Below, in pieces: positions 24,871-38,000 of a DNA stretch of 64,000 nt. The stretch spans positions 435,857 to 499,856 of the forward strand of contig VZRZ01000211.1 of the NCBI GenBank assembly GCA_013398175.1, in the 5' to 3' direction. The position numbers and the translations under genes are program-made. How positions within the stretch are numbered: position 1 is the first letter of the stretch; every line of letters starts with the position of its first letter. This DNA comes from Climacteris rufus. Taxonomy: Eukaryota > Chordata > Aves > Passeriformes > Climacteridae. The notes beneath the pieces were generated by a model. That model was given only the letters and a program-made list of their open reading frames with translations. It did not search any database and had not been told where the DNA came from.

Positions 24871-27800
24871 TGCTACATATTACAAGAAGTCTAAATGCAA
24901 ACAAAAATATCTGAAAAGCATGTTGTGCAGGAAACTGGCTGGGATTCAGTGTGTTGCCTCAATGAGTTCACAGTCAGCCTAACTGACTGTGACCATGTAA
25001 GTTTGTATGTTCTATTGTTGTGCCTGTGACAGACAGTAAGCAGAACAGATTTTAAGGTCAATATGCACAACATCTGAGCTTACTGAAAGAAAGAAAAAAT
25101 TTAACTCCCAGGTTCTAAAACTAGTAAAACTAATGACGACCTACAGAAGAAAAAGATATATTTTAGAAAATACATGACTATAAATTTGAGTGCTGTAACT
25201 ACCAAAGAAAGGAAAGGAAGTTGGGAGAGCTTGCTGACTCAGCAAGCCTCCATGGAATCGAGTTGTCCAGAAATATTTCCATTAATTTAGTGTCAGTTAC
25301 TAAAAGCCATACTTTTGCTCACTTTAGAGATTGCTATTTTAGTTGCTACAACGTAATTGAAGTAAGAATGTGATTCTTATTAAACAATCCCCTTCCTCCG
25401 TGAAATAAGCAATAATGAGTGACTTCAATGCACTACAGGCACATAGTCCAGTTTCTTTTTCTATTAAAGAAATGACACAAATCCCCCATGCTGTTGTCAA
25501 CTTATATTTTACAGTTATGACACATAGCCAATAGCAACATGCTGCACTGAAGGTCCAGGGACACATGCATTTACCAAAGAGGACCTGGCTAGGATTTTGA
25601 AAAGCATGAATTCCCTGGGGAGAATCTGTGGGGTACTGCAGTGCCTCAGGCCAAACTGGTAGAGCCAAAGAATATATTTCTGCCTGTGCTAGAAAGATGC
25701 CCCATGCAAAGTCCATTAGGCAGAACAAACACAGTTCTGTTTTACATGATACGAATGGATTCTAAGGGCATGTTAGAGCCTTCTTGTAAAAAATGATCTT
25801 CTTTGTGATTGAAATTCCTGAGCATAGTGCACACTGCAGCTAAACTGGGGAGGTCTGCACACAATCTCTCTGCTGTATTTCTGTGGTGAGTATGTGGTAC
25901 TGCAGAAGACAAGAGCAGATGGGCAGTTCAGTCCTCACTGAACAGTGAATGGGGTTATCTTTTGGGGTTATGATATTTTTATAACTTAGCAGAATTGAAC
26001 TATCTCAGCTTGAATACATGAAGCAGTATCAAAGAGCAGTTTCTGGACCAAAACTATTTAGAAGTAGTCCATGATTTGGCCTAAAGATGCTGTGATGCAG
26101 AGCTTCACATTGATACAGTACAAAGACAAAGCATTACTAGTGGATGTTGCATGCAAGATGCCATGAGAAAGACCAGAGTCTGTCATAGAAAACCTGATAT
26201 ACTTCAGGAAGGTTTCCCATTTTTATTTTCTATATTTCTTTTGTATAAAGTAGTTGTCTCTCCCACTATTTCTACTAGTTAATAAATAGTAGTTGAGATA
26301 ACTCACTTTCTAGGTTTCCCATCCCTGTGGGACCAGGCACCTTTGTGACTATGTAGAAGAACAATGCCTAGCAAAGTAAATCCAAAACAAGTGACCATAC
26401 TATAAATTACTAATGGTCTTGCTCCACTTCTGGATAAAAGAGGAGAGTGGCTGCAACTTGTTAAAAAGAAATGAAAAAAACAAACACAAGAAAGGGTGAT
26501 TAGATTTTTCTAGCTGACCAATGCATTCTTCAGGGTACTGCTATGTTTTTCATTTCATCTAGTGCCCGAAAATTACAACTTTTCTCCAATTAAGTAAAAA
26601 ATTAAGATCTAATTTTGATTGCAAAATTGCAAACCATTGCCTCCCAGAATTTCTCTTCTCTGTTGGTAACAACCCCAACTGCTTTAAGCACCCGTTCTCT
26701 GAACTAGCAGAGTTTTGACTGAGGAATATTTTCCATAGACCCATCATAGTTATCTGCCAGCTGTGCTGGTTTTCTTTCCAGAAATACACCATTAACTAAA
26801 ATTACATGATCACTGCTAAAACAAATGGCTCTTTGAACTTACTACTATCCCAAAGAATAGAATACATTCCTTAATGAACAGGTTTTGTTCTTGACTACAT
26901 TGAATGTCACTGCATTTCAACATGAGATGGGGACTTTTGGAGCAGACCTCTCAGAAGTTTGGGACAGCATTTATCTCACACTTCAGCTTGCAGCTATGCC
27001 ATACAAAAGCCACCCATGCTATCAAAGGGGCAGACATACATAGGAATGCTGTAAAAGTACTTAGCTGGATTTAGCTGGCTGAGATTTATTAAATCACAAA
27101 AAATTGTCAGGAATCTTGCAAACCTCTTCTATTCGGATACAAACAGAAACACATAGACTGTACCTTGCAGATAGCTTTTGCAATACACAGCTTTTAGGTT
27201 TCAAAGCCCTGTCTTTAATGACATGAAGGGTATCGTTTGTTACAGACAAAACTTTCTGTGTTGCTTCTGCCACTGCACAAGGAAAGACAAGTCTGAAAGC
27301 CACATCTTGGCTGAGTAAGAGTTATTTTGAGAAACTACACCGATAAGCATATCACACCCCACTTTGAACACAGGACATCTTCACAAGAGCAGGTGGGAAC
27401 AGTGTTGATTCCATTCTTGGCCCCTCTACTGAAGGTGTGAATAATGGTGCCACAGCCATTACAACTGCCTTTATGTTACAGATGCTTGTCCACAAATAAA
27501 TGGACTGATAGCATCCATACATACACCAAAGGCCATCAGAGAAAGTGCTTGAATGCCAGTGACCCTCTTTCAAACCCAAACAATAACTTCATAGCTCTCT
27601 CACATCCACTGTGACTTTCAATGCTGTGTTCTAGTATTTTTGAGCAAGGTACGCGTTCATAGGAGTTCATTTTTGGCTGCCAAGTGACAGTAAAGGCAAG
27701 CTCCCTGTTAGATCAGCAAAGGAGAAGGAAGGCTGCATGCCTCTGCTAAGTTCCACCCAGCTGGCAGGGAGCCCCTCTCCTGCTCTTATATTTGATTTCC

Positions 27801-30800
27801 TTCTGGGGGAAGCTGAGCGAGTGGCTCTCTCACCAAGCCCAGCTTCCCTCAGCACCCCCAGTCCCATCACAGTCTGTAAGACATTGCATTTGGAGGTTAA
27901 GGTTGGATATGCAGTCATTGAAGTTTGTTTTCTTGAACCACGACAGATCCTGATCCTACAGGTCAGGATCACGCAAGATTTATGGTGATTTCTGCTAAAT
28001 AGACAATTATATATTCCTGTGGGTTACATACCTTAAGGGAAGTGCACAGCTTTGCTGTTTCCAAGCAGCAAAACACGTAATATGTAAACTGAGGCAGGTA
28101 ATCAGTGTATGATCTTCCTTTATATTTTGTTTTCTCGTGAAAATAGAAGCATAATACTAATTTAATGGAAATTATAGTTAGATTTGAACTCCTACTCATT
28201 TCCAAAGAGACATAAGGAACTTGCCCAAGCTCCTGGGCAGAAGCACATAGATGCCTGTTCTTTTGCTGTCACGTAGAAAGGGCGTGGTCTTGTAATATCA
28301 TATCCAAAAAGATGAATGACTCTTGGCAAGAGTTGATGGGGGAAATATATTTTGACACCGACTATCAATTCTAGACAGCAGTTTTTCATATGTGGACTTT
28401 TATCTTGAGAGTGGTACCTTTGGTGACATTCCAGAGAATAAAAACCCACAAGTGCATGTTAAACTTCTCTACTGAAGATATTCCCGCACTGCTGATGATT
28501 ATGGTAGTGGAGAGTGTCTTCTAAAGAGGAAAGATTGTGAGAATTGGAATTATGGTAAAATATATAAAACACAAGACATTATCTTCCCCATGGACGAAAG
28601 CAAAGTTGTGCAGTTGACTTCAATGAGAATTAAGTAAAAGTTCCAAGACCAAAAGAGCACAAGAAAGCAGTATTTATTCAGACTGATGTTCAAATGCAGC
28701 TGCAACTGTAGCCTTTAATAGACTTGTGGCAGTCCTGCAGTTCATTAAGTTATTTGCTTCCCCTCAAACTTTGGCAGAACACTGGTGTGTTTGCTATGTG
28801 TTTAACTTTTCTTTCTTGGGTGGTCTTCTCCAGTGTTAGTTAAAGGTGAGAAAATGACAAAGACACAAACACTGTCATAAATGGCTCTAGAAGGAATCAC
28901 CACCACGATACAACTCTCACTAAAATGATGTGCCAAAACCATGGAAGTTCAGCATAACTGGTTCTTATTCTTTCCTGGTTCTTAGTTCTTGTATGTCTTG
29001 ACTACCTTAAGCCACAGCTCTGAAAAGATGAAGTTGAAAGGGAAATCAGTGTTGGGTTGATTTAATAGAGAGAAAGAAATTAGAAGAGTGACAACAACTT
29101 ATGCTGGCATTTAGAAACCATTAGTTTGAGTGATGATGTATATTTGTGCATGTAGAAGGTGTTTAAGATTGATTTGTAGGCCTTAAAAATGAGTTACTGG
29201 CCTTAGAGCAAGCCCACAAAGTGTGACTGAAAGTGTAAGAAGCAAATGGGGAGAGAGAAAAAATATTTCAGAGAAACTTCTGTACCAGAATAGCAAAATG
29301 ACTAGCATCACAAATTCAAACATCATTGGGCAATTACAAAAGCCAGTGAAATAACTTTTCTCCAAAATTATCTGAATTTTTTAAAAAAGTTCAGAAAACA
29401 ATATTTGCATTCATTTCTAAGCTTCTATTAGTTTGATAAAACAGAAGTTATGCTGTTTCAATTGTTTTTTTTTTTAGTTTCGTGATTTTCATCAGTGCAC
29501 AAAAAATAGCTAATTTTTCATCAGATACAACTTCAAAGTGCTGGTCTTCTAAAACCTTTTTTGCAGAGGCTTTTTAGGGGTTTTATTTATTAGTTTTTAT
29601 AGATAAACCTTTAAGATATGATATTACCTGCCTGTAATTACACAATATTCCTATAGGGCAAGGGACCATAAGTAGAATTTTAATTACACCAATATAAATA
29701 ATCATATAGATATGGTTCAAAGCTGAATATTCAAAATTAGAAAGGCTTTCATATTTTAGAATACTAGAACAGCATTGACTCTTACTCATAGTGATGACTT
29801 AGTAATTCAGTGTCACAAATTCACCATTCCCTGAATCATCCCTATAGTTGAATTGGTTGTAACGAGTGCTTTTCAGTGTCAAAAGCAGTTTAGGAGTGAG
29901 TTGAATCTGAAAATAAAAAATCATTGTTTTTAACATGTGGATGCTGAAGCAAACCTTTCTTTTGTTTCACTTTGATATTATTACATGGAGTTGTAGCCAA
30001 AAAGAGAAATGTAGGTCATATGGACTAACAAAGTCTGCAGAGTGCCTGGGATGTGGTTAATAATGAAGAGATCAGCTAACCGATACTGGATAAGTGGCAC
30101 AGGATTGTGTTTTAGCATAGGGAAATGTAAAATTAAAGGGCTGTAACTTGCTACCATAAGTAGAGGTTTCTTCTCAGGAGAATGATTCAGAATCAGCTAA
30201 ACTTGAGTTTCCAGCATGACACTCTGAAAAAAATGAACCTTTTTCTTCATTGCTGATGATCTTGTGCACTACAGCACTGTTTTTTTGGTTTGGTAGTTTT
30301 TAATCAAGGCTAGTCAATAAAAAGAAAAAGAAAAGCCTACTCCAATTAGTTCTCTGAGCAATTAGGTCAGCTGTGCAGAAACAAGCAGAAAGTTTACTAT
30401 TTCCAAGGATCAAAGTGGGTAATAAAATGCTGGGAACAGAGTGTGCATCTGCCACAGGCCAGCTCCACAGCACTGCACAACATCTGAGCCAAGGGTCTTG
30501 GTGGCAGCTGAGATGCAGGTATTCAAAATTCTATCTCCCGTCTTGGACCAGAAAGAAGCAGATAGGTTTGTAGTGAGTGGCATTGAACGAAAGGATAAAT
30601 GTTTGGTTTCTGTGAAAACGCAAGGAAAAGTACAAGGTACAGTAATTGTTCAAGGAAGCTGCCTTGTCACTTCAATTCAAGATTTGCATATCCATTGTGA
30701 TTTTGAGTTCTTTCCATCACATGAACACAACAGCTATGTAAGGTCAGAATGCCATGCCAGCTGAAATTCTCAGCTAACAGTATTTTCAAGCTTTTCCTGT

Positions 30801-31835
30801 TTGATACCGTGGAGCAGATTATCCAATATTACAAACAGATGCATCCTAAGAGACTTGAACAGAATCATGCTCATTTATCTTTGAGGGCTGGCCACGTTAA
30901 GCTTGCCTGCCTTGCGCTTTAATGCCTAACACACAAAACACTGCAATTTTAGGAGAGGTGGTGAGATAAAACCAAAGGAGAAGAGAAAGTGAAGATCTTG
31001 AAAATTCTAGTCCTGTAGTTATGTTTAAAATGCAGAACTAAAAACAAACTGTCTAACTGCAACAGAAAATCTGCAGTGCAAAGAACATTCTCTGTCGAGA
31101 AGTTGATGAAAATACTAAAGCCAGTGCAAATATTCTGACTTAAAATGGAATTCTGCTTTAGTTTTTCTTTCTTTCCATTCTCTCTCATTAAATTGGGACA
31201 GAGAAAATCACATTTCAGGCAGCCAAAATGTGTACTCTATATCATTGCTTCTGCAAGTGTCAATCCAACGCATTCAGAGCTTCATCACCCCCAGCACCTG
31301 AAACGCACTGCCTGCCTCAGGACAACTTTCTATGTCAACTACTTAGATGGGAAAAAATCTGTCAATTCATTGCCTTGACTGTTTCTTCCCCAGAGTGTAT
31401 TTGAGGAAAAAAAAGGCTGCCGGTTATCTGTCATGACTATACTTTTTGCTTTCTATTTTATGGGGCTGGTAGGATATATTTGTTACATGGTAGCTGTGAA
31501 GAAACTACTTTCAGAAGTGGGAATTGCATGCTGCAATGCATGCTACCCTAACTCTCTACATGCACATGACAGTGCACTGTGTCATGGAAAGTACAACTGC
31601 TTTAAACACAGTCAGAGTTTAGGTCCCCGTGACTTCTGACATCCTATGCATCAGATATTTTAGCATCCACTCTCTTCGACTTTGGATCACAGATGGCAAA
31701 AAGGTGACCACCCCATCTTCCCACACTGAAAACCTGTTCAGCACGACTAATACTTAATTCAGAAGGCTCCTCAGATTCTGTCTTTTGTAGCTGATATGTA
31801 GCATGGGAGACATGAAAGAAGAGTTAGATGCTTTT
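24871..31835. other. Non-coding stretch, no gene seen
   Basis: Contains the hairpin at 24.97 kb. A small 7-bp stem (TGATCCT/AGGATCA) lies at 27951-27971. A possible but weak MIR-like string (GGAACTTGCCCAAGCTCCTGGGCAG) lies near 28215. The 129-codon minus-strand frame at 25.3-25.7 kb and the 101-codon one at 27.7-28.0 kb show no recognisable domain. Confidence 0.55.
24968..24992. repeat. 10-bp perfect hairpin
   Basis: TCACAGTCAG and CTGACTGTGA are exact reverse complements separated by the five bases CCTAA. The stem is of mixed composition, so it is not a simple AT artefact. No larger precursor-like stem was seen around it. Confidence 0.75.
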
Positions 31836-32087
31836 CACTAGTATCCAGTGGCAGAGAAGATCTGACCCAAAAGCCAATGGACACAAATTGAAATACCAGA
31901 AATTCCCTTTAAATATAAGAAAAGCTGTTTTACAGTGAGGGTGATTGAGCACTGGCACAAGTTGCCCAGAGGGGTTGTGGTGTCTTTATCCTTGGAGATA
32001 CTCAACACCTGAATAGTGCAGAGCAGGGGGTTGGACTAGCTGATCTCCCCAGATCCCTGCCAGCAAGTTTGTTATTTCTGTGATTTA
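31836..32087 (+). mobile_element. CR1 LINE 3' fragment (5'-truncated, internally deleted)
   Basis: The plus strand carries the diagnostic CR1 3'-end landmarks in order. These are a CCAATGGACACAAATTGAAA-like segment, then GAGCACTGGCACAAGTTGCCCAGAGGGGTTGTGG, a TCCTTGGAGATACTCAACACCTG segment, then GCAGGGGGTTGGACTAGCTGATCTCC and a TTTCTGTGATTT tail. The stretch normally lying between the CTCAACACCTG segment and the GCAGGGGGTTGG segment is largely missing, so there is an internal deletion. There is no open reading frame; it is a dead copy. Confidence 0.93.
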
Positions 32088-35000
32088 ATATTCCAGAGTC
32101 ATGGGGAAGGTTTCCTGCAAAGTACCTGTGTTTTGAAGAGTAACAGGGAGAACAAAAGTGGTGTTGAGTATGAACAGTGTGGGGAGGTTTGCAAACACCA
32201 GGAAGTTTTCAACTTTAGAAGTTTAATATGGAAGTGCTGAGCACCTCATTTATTGAGTTATTTATGAATGCAAAAGTACATAGGACTAGATTTTGAAGAG
32301 GACTGAATGCATGACTATTTCTTCTTTAAATACCTACTGATCTTTAGTGAATTGTCTTCAGCTGTCTACACTTACAAATATTTGAGCAAACACATTTCCT
32401 GGTAATATACTTCTGGAAAACTAAAAATGCTATTTTTGTTGTAAAGAACAGTATCATGTGAATTTAGTAACCAGCCCTAGTTAAGCAAAAAAACTGAATG
32501 TCAGAATACTGGCAACCCAACTGCAGGTTAAAATTGTACCAGACTGTTCAGATCCAACTAAAACCAAACTCCTTTCCCACAATAGAATATTTTGTTCTGT
32601 TGGCTAGATGTTTAGTCTTACCTGTATGAAATGACACTACATTACCAGAAAAGGCTCAGCTTATATGTGGTGGAACACCAGTTCTGTGTGGGATGTTTAT
32701 CTGATCCACATAATCATCTCCATCAGGAAAGTCAGGGAGTCGGGGAGAGCTTAAAATTAAAAACCAGCTCCAAGATGATCTGTCTTCTGGAAATGTACAG
32801 TATGGTACTTTTTACAGTGTCCAAATTCAGTTATTTATCTCTACCTTAAGTGAGAAGCAATCAGGGTTTTGGTTTGTTTTTTGTTTTTATTTTTTCTTTG
32901 TAAGAATCAGTATGGAATAAATCAGTTTTACAAGGAGACAGTGAATATTTACTGCTGGTTATTCACCTGCTGGCTAAGTCTGACATGGAGTCCTATTAAA
33001 ACCTAGTATGACCTTTTTCAAGAACTTCAAGTTGCTTTTTCATATATCTAAATCTATACATTTAACTACTCATGCTCACTGCATTTTGGCTATGTTCCTT
33101 GCTGTAACACAAGGTATGCTAAAATATCCAGAGAAGAAAACACTGTCTTAACTTTCAAGATGTGCTAAGCAGACAAACATCTCTTCTAGAGTGATTAATA
33201 AAATGGCAATGATGAATGACATGCCAGCCACTGGAGCTTAAAAGAAAAAATAACTGACAAAAGGTTGAGTTTGAAAAAGCTAGATAAGTCTTGTGTTTCT
33301 GGGAACTGTATACAAGGAATACAAGAGCTGTGCTTTCCATTCCCCATTACATCTGTTTTGGTGTGCTAAATATCCATTCTTCAGCCTTACTTCTCTGACA
33401 CCAATGGAAGGCACCTCTGAAAGCAGACTGAATGGGTCAAAATATTGATCTTAGATACTCTGGAAAATAAATGAGGGATTTAACTTTAGCATTTGGATAA
33501 GAAGAGGGAAAGATTGGGAAAGAATCTCAAGAATGGAGGTGAGATAAAGACAAGGTATGACAGGATGCAGAACGTGGGGTCAGCAGGGTCAGACCCTCTG
33601 TATGTGCTCCAATAATTCTGCTGGAGAGAGACAACAGCTTTTTTCAGAAGGCTGACCATCCAAAGTTTCTTATGTCTGTCTTCAGTTCCTACTGAAACAA
33701 GTAGGTTTTTTACACAGACAGAGATGGGAGTTAAAGTCCTTATTTAACTAACCTTAGGGTGATGTTGTACAGTGCCCTCTGATTATTTTTCAACAGCTGG
33801 TAGTCTTCAGCTAACAGCTGTCTTCCCACTTCTCTCACTTCCCTGGCTCTTATCTCTACTAGCTTCTGCTTTTGGCCCTTATCAGACATCAAATGTATCA
33901 GGGGCTTGTAACAGAGAAGACTATGAGGCAGAAAGAAAAGACATGATAAGAAATGTTTATGAAGAGTGATGCTTTCATAAGATACTGCTCTTCCTCATGA
34001 AAAAGGATGGCAAGGTCCAAAGGATTGCACTGAGGTGGTTTGCATCCTTCATGGAAAGATTCATTTAGCCTGCCCTGCTCAGGAACAGTGGCCGATTACA
34101 GCTCTGCCACTGGTCCCCACTATGGTTTCTGTGCACAATCATCCTGTTGAATCTCTGTGTACAAGTACCAGAGGAACTGGTTAAAACAACACAGGCTCTA
34201 ATGCAAAGTCTGCACACTGCACCCAGCTCTTAACCATCCATCATCACAAGTTATGACCATTGTGAACCACAGTTCAGATAAGAGCAGCTCATGAATCATG
34301 AATGGCTTGACAACCTGGGCCAAATACATAGTAGTGACTGTGTACTTTGAAGTGCCTGTAGTTACAGAGCATTTCTCTTAGTAGGAGGCACAAATTCCAA
34401 TAGCTCTGTTCAGTCTGACAGCAGAGAGCTCTGGAGTCTGTGCAGATGCTGAACTACTACTGAGCAGCATCTGTGAGTAACTCTGCCATCTGACAGCTGG
34501 AAGATTTACATCCATCATAATAGGTCTAATCACAGTCACCCATGGAAAAGAGTGCAATACTGAAAGACATGAAGCTGTGGCATTTAAAAATCCCAAATCT
34601 ACAGATTAAATCTCAACAAGTCTGGTTACAGGATGTTTGCATCAGAAGTAGCCTGGCCAGTGGCCTGCAGCAGAGGCAGAACTTGCCCAGGTCTGCAAGC
34701 ACTGTGGTCAGACAGATCTGGGAGAGGTGCAGCCACTCTGCTTTCAGTCACAAAGGAAACTTCTTCCAGCAAAGCAGCACTTTGTGACTTGGTTCCAGTC
34801 AAATATAGTTGAAATGAGGAAAGCTGGCAATGTCTCACACGTGCCTATGGAAAAGACGCCTCTTGGAGTTAAAACAAACCCTGGATGCATCCTACTGTTC
34901 TTGGATGTACAGAAGACACCAATTTTATTTCAATTATACACTTGTCTGAAAATTACTGGGAACATTCCTTTGAATTAGTCATACAAAAAGCTTCATTAAA

Positions 35001-38000
35001 ATTGATTTTTGTTAAGTATTTACTCTAAAAGTGAAACAAATTTCTCTTTCCGATTGGCTACTTGACCCAAATCTTTTGCTACAGAAATTTTTGACCCTTT
35101 CTTCTCAGGCCTAAGGTGTAATAAATTTTAAGGATTATGCTACAGTACAGTAATCAAAAGCAGTAGAGAGAAAGCCAAAATGCAAAGCTTCAGCTGTAGG
35201 AAAGACTGGACTTCTCTTGTCTAAATCTGAGGTTTATGGTCAGGGTTGGGGTCAAGAGGAGAAAACCTAAAGCTACAGTTGGATTTGGGCTGGAAAGAAG
35301 TTGCCAAAGAAGCTAAGGGCTGTGAAAAATTTGTTCTCTGAGGACGAGTCTTGGTCTTGTAAAGGGCTTTGAGCTCCCTGTGTACAGCTCAACCAGGACT
35401 AGGGTTAGGCCTAAGGTGAGAGTTGAAAGACAGGAAGCAGTGAGTCACAGATATGAGATGCTGCAAATAATTCTCCATAGTGAACTGGGGCTGATGCTAT
35501 AATTTTTCCTCCCAGGTTTATTGAGTCTCTGCAGGGTTTGGGACCCTGAAACAGCAAAGCCAAAGAACATAACAATAATTTCCATTACAGTACTTTTTAT
35601 GTCTGACTCAGAACTCCTATTTGTGATGTTCCTTGTAATTTTTCAGTAGTAGCAGTGAATTTGGGATATGCCAGGTCTGTTTAGGGCTCAGAGTAACCAA
35701 TAATATAATCATTCAATTTCTTCTCACTTTTTCACCAAGAATCTTGACTTGCTATCAATTTTACCTTCAAACCATCCCCCTGCTGCCCTCTGGTCTCTGA
35801 AAAAACTGAAATCTAAAGTTTCAGACATTCTAGGAATCTTTCCTGATTCTTTTTTTTTCCATTCTCTGAGAAACCTGATCCTCCAGAAGGGTGGGAGAGC
35901 TTATTGTTTTTTCGTCTGACATCTGGATTTCATTAGCAGACTCATGCGTGCTGAATCAGGAATGGGAGCTCAGAAGAAAGCAGATGAGAGTTAGAATTAC
36001 GTTAATGCTAAAAAAAATTGCCCCCTTCTCTTCTCCAACTTTGCAAACAAACACATGTGAATCATGTTGTGCACTCAGCATAAACACTACAGCCATGTTA
36101 GCTGTACCCACTAATATTGGATATATTGCACCTCAAGCAGCTATAGAGGAGAACATTGTATGATTTACTTTTATATGTTAGCATGTAAAAAGATCCCAGC
36201 AAAATCTTTCCAATAGTTTCATGTTAATACCACTACTTTGCAGGTTTGTAGTAAGTGTCTCCTGCCTTCTGTTTAAATAAATTCAGTATAGTATGAAAGG
36301 AAATAATTTATCACCAACCAACCATAAAATTACAGTTAAAACTTGCTGCTTAGGAGAATTCTGTAAATTATAGCAGCAAGAAAGACTTTTTTTTTTAAGT
36401 TTAACAGGAGTGTTAGCAGGGGCTGAAAAGTCAGACTGTTATTAGTAAGTATAACTTCCACTGCAGAACAACAGAAATAGTAATCTAAGCAGTAACTGTG
36501 TGTCAGTTCTGTACGTGGTGCTGCGCTAACAACCTCTGGATGACTGAGAGATCTCATCTTATTTGCTAAGGCTGATAGTTGCAGGCATACAACATCCATC
36601 TTTACAACCTACTTTATCTTCCTTCTCCCTCCCCATTGCAGAAGGACATCTGGCTCCCAGATCTTAAGGGCCATGCTATGTAGTCAGAGAGTCCTGTCTT
36701 TTAAGGGCTCTAAGAAGATTAGGAGACTCAAATATCATTTGTGTCTGGATCACACAGAGAAAGAGAGATGGACAAGAAGCTTTTGGTCATGTTTTAGAAG
36801 ATCAGATGAATCTAGCAACCTTACAAAATGGTAAAATGCTGAGAGAGCAGTTTGATTAGAGATACTGGAGAAAAGCTGAACATGGAAGTCAGGCGTTGAC
36901 ACTCCCCTGCAAGTCACCTCAAGAAAACTTCATACAGCATTGAGACAGGCCTCTGTCCCCTCTTGAGGGCTTCACTTACACATTTGATGTCCACATGGCA
37001 TCACAAAGGATACAACTGTGTAATATTAAATTAGCAAAAAATTGATAGAAGATTTAGGTCACTAATGCAGAAATGAGCAGCATGCTGTAAAAGCTCAATA
37101 TGGTTAGTTACATATGAGTAACAGCACTCTGCTGCCTCAGGAGATATGGACACCACCTTTTCTGAGAAAGTTACATGCTTGTGGCAGGTGATTCGTATTT
37201 CCTGTCACAACCTCGGGCGCTATATTTATACAAGTAACCCTTTTCAAGGAAATTGGAAAATTCGTGGGCTTGATTTGATTTTCCACTTTCTCATGTTTTG
37301 TGCAAACACTTTGACAAGTGGCAAGTACAGCACAAAAGCCACTGCAGCCATTTTGGTGCTGGTTCACCCACACGTGAAGTGTACAGAGACTTTGGCATGG
37401 GGACACCTGACATTACAGGAGGGTTTTTTTCATGATTTTTGAGAAAACCTATGAAAACAGCAGTGAGGTTTGTCTTTTTGCTCTAATCTATTAAACCTTC
37501 TTAACTAGAGTTTACAGAAATCTGTTTTAAGTAGCAGAGCTCTAACTTTGTATAGAAGAAATACAAAATGCAGCTCTGAAATGACCACTATTACATTTTG
37601 GTTTTTAAAACTATTTAAATCAAAGCCACCTTTCTACTTAAATGATGAATCTCCTTTGATCTTCTAGGAAAGCCTTTTTATTTGCAGGAAGCCTTTCTCT
37701 TCTCCACTTTTTGCTCTTCTAATTTTTGCAACTGTGTAATCAGGAGTTTGGGAGCAAGAGTAACATGACTTCTCTATAAAATCATCTCAGAGGCTCTCTG
37801 CTCTCACAAAGCCTTCTGAGGGTCTCCTTTCCTCCCCACATAACACTGACAGGGCACTGTTTGGGAGTGCTCAGTGTGCACTTGGGCTGGGTGTCTTGGC
37901 TGCCAGGTGGTGTGGGCAGGCTGGCTCAGGTGCAAGTATTGATTTGCCTGGGCTGTTGCAGACTTTTAACTATAGCTGCACACCTGCAATGGGGTTTAAA

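Noticed and set aside
25339..25728. 129-codon minus-strand frame with Cys/Trp-rich composition
   Set aside because: No spaced cysteine motif or membrane-protein signature; the composition follows from translated non-coding DNA.
27951..27971. 7-bp stem TGATCCT/AGGATCA
   Set aside because: Too short to distinguish from chance in a 64-kb window.
28083..28250. Possible MIR-like strings (AAACTGAGGCAGG and ACTTGCCCAAGCTCC)
   Set aside because: Each is short and the intervening distance does not fit one element without an insertion; not strong enough to annotate as a feature.
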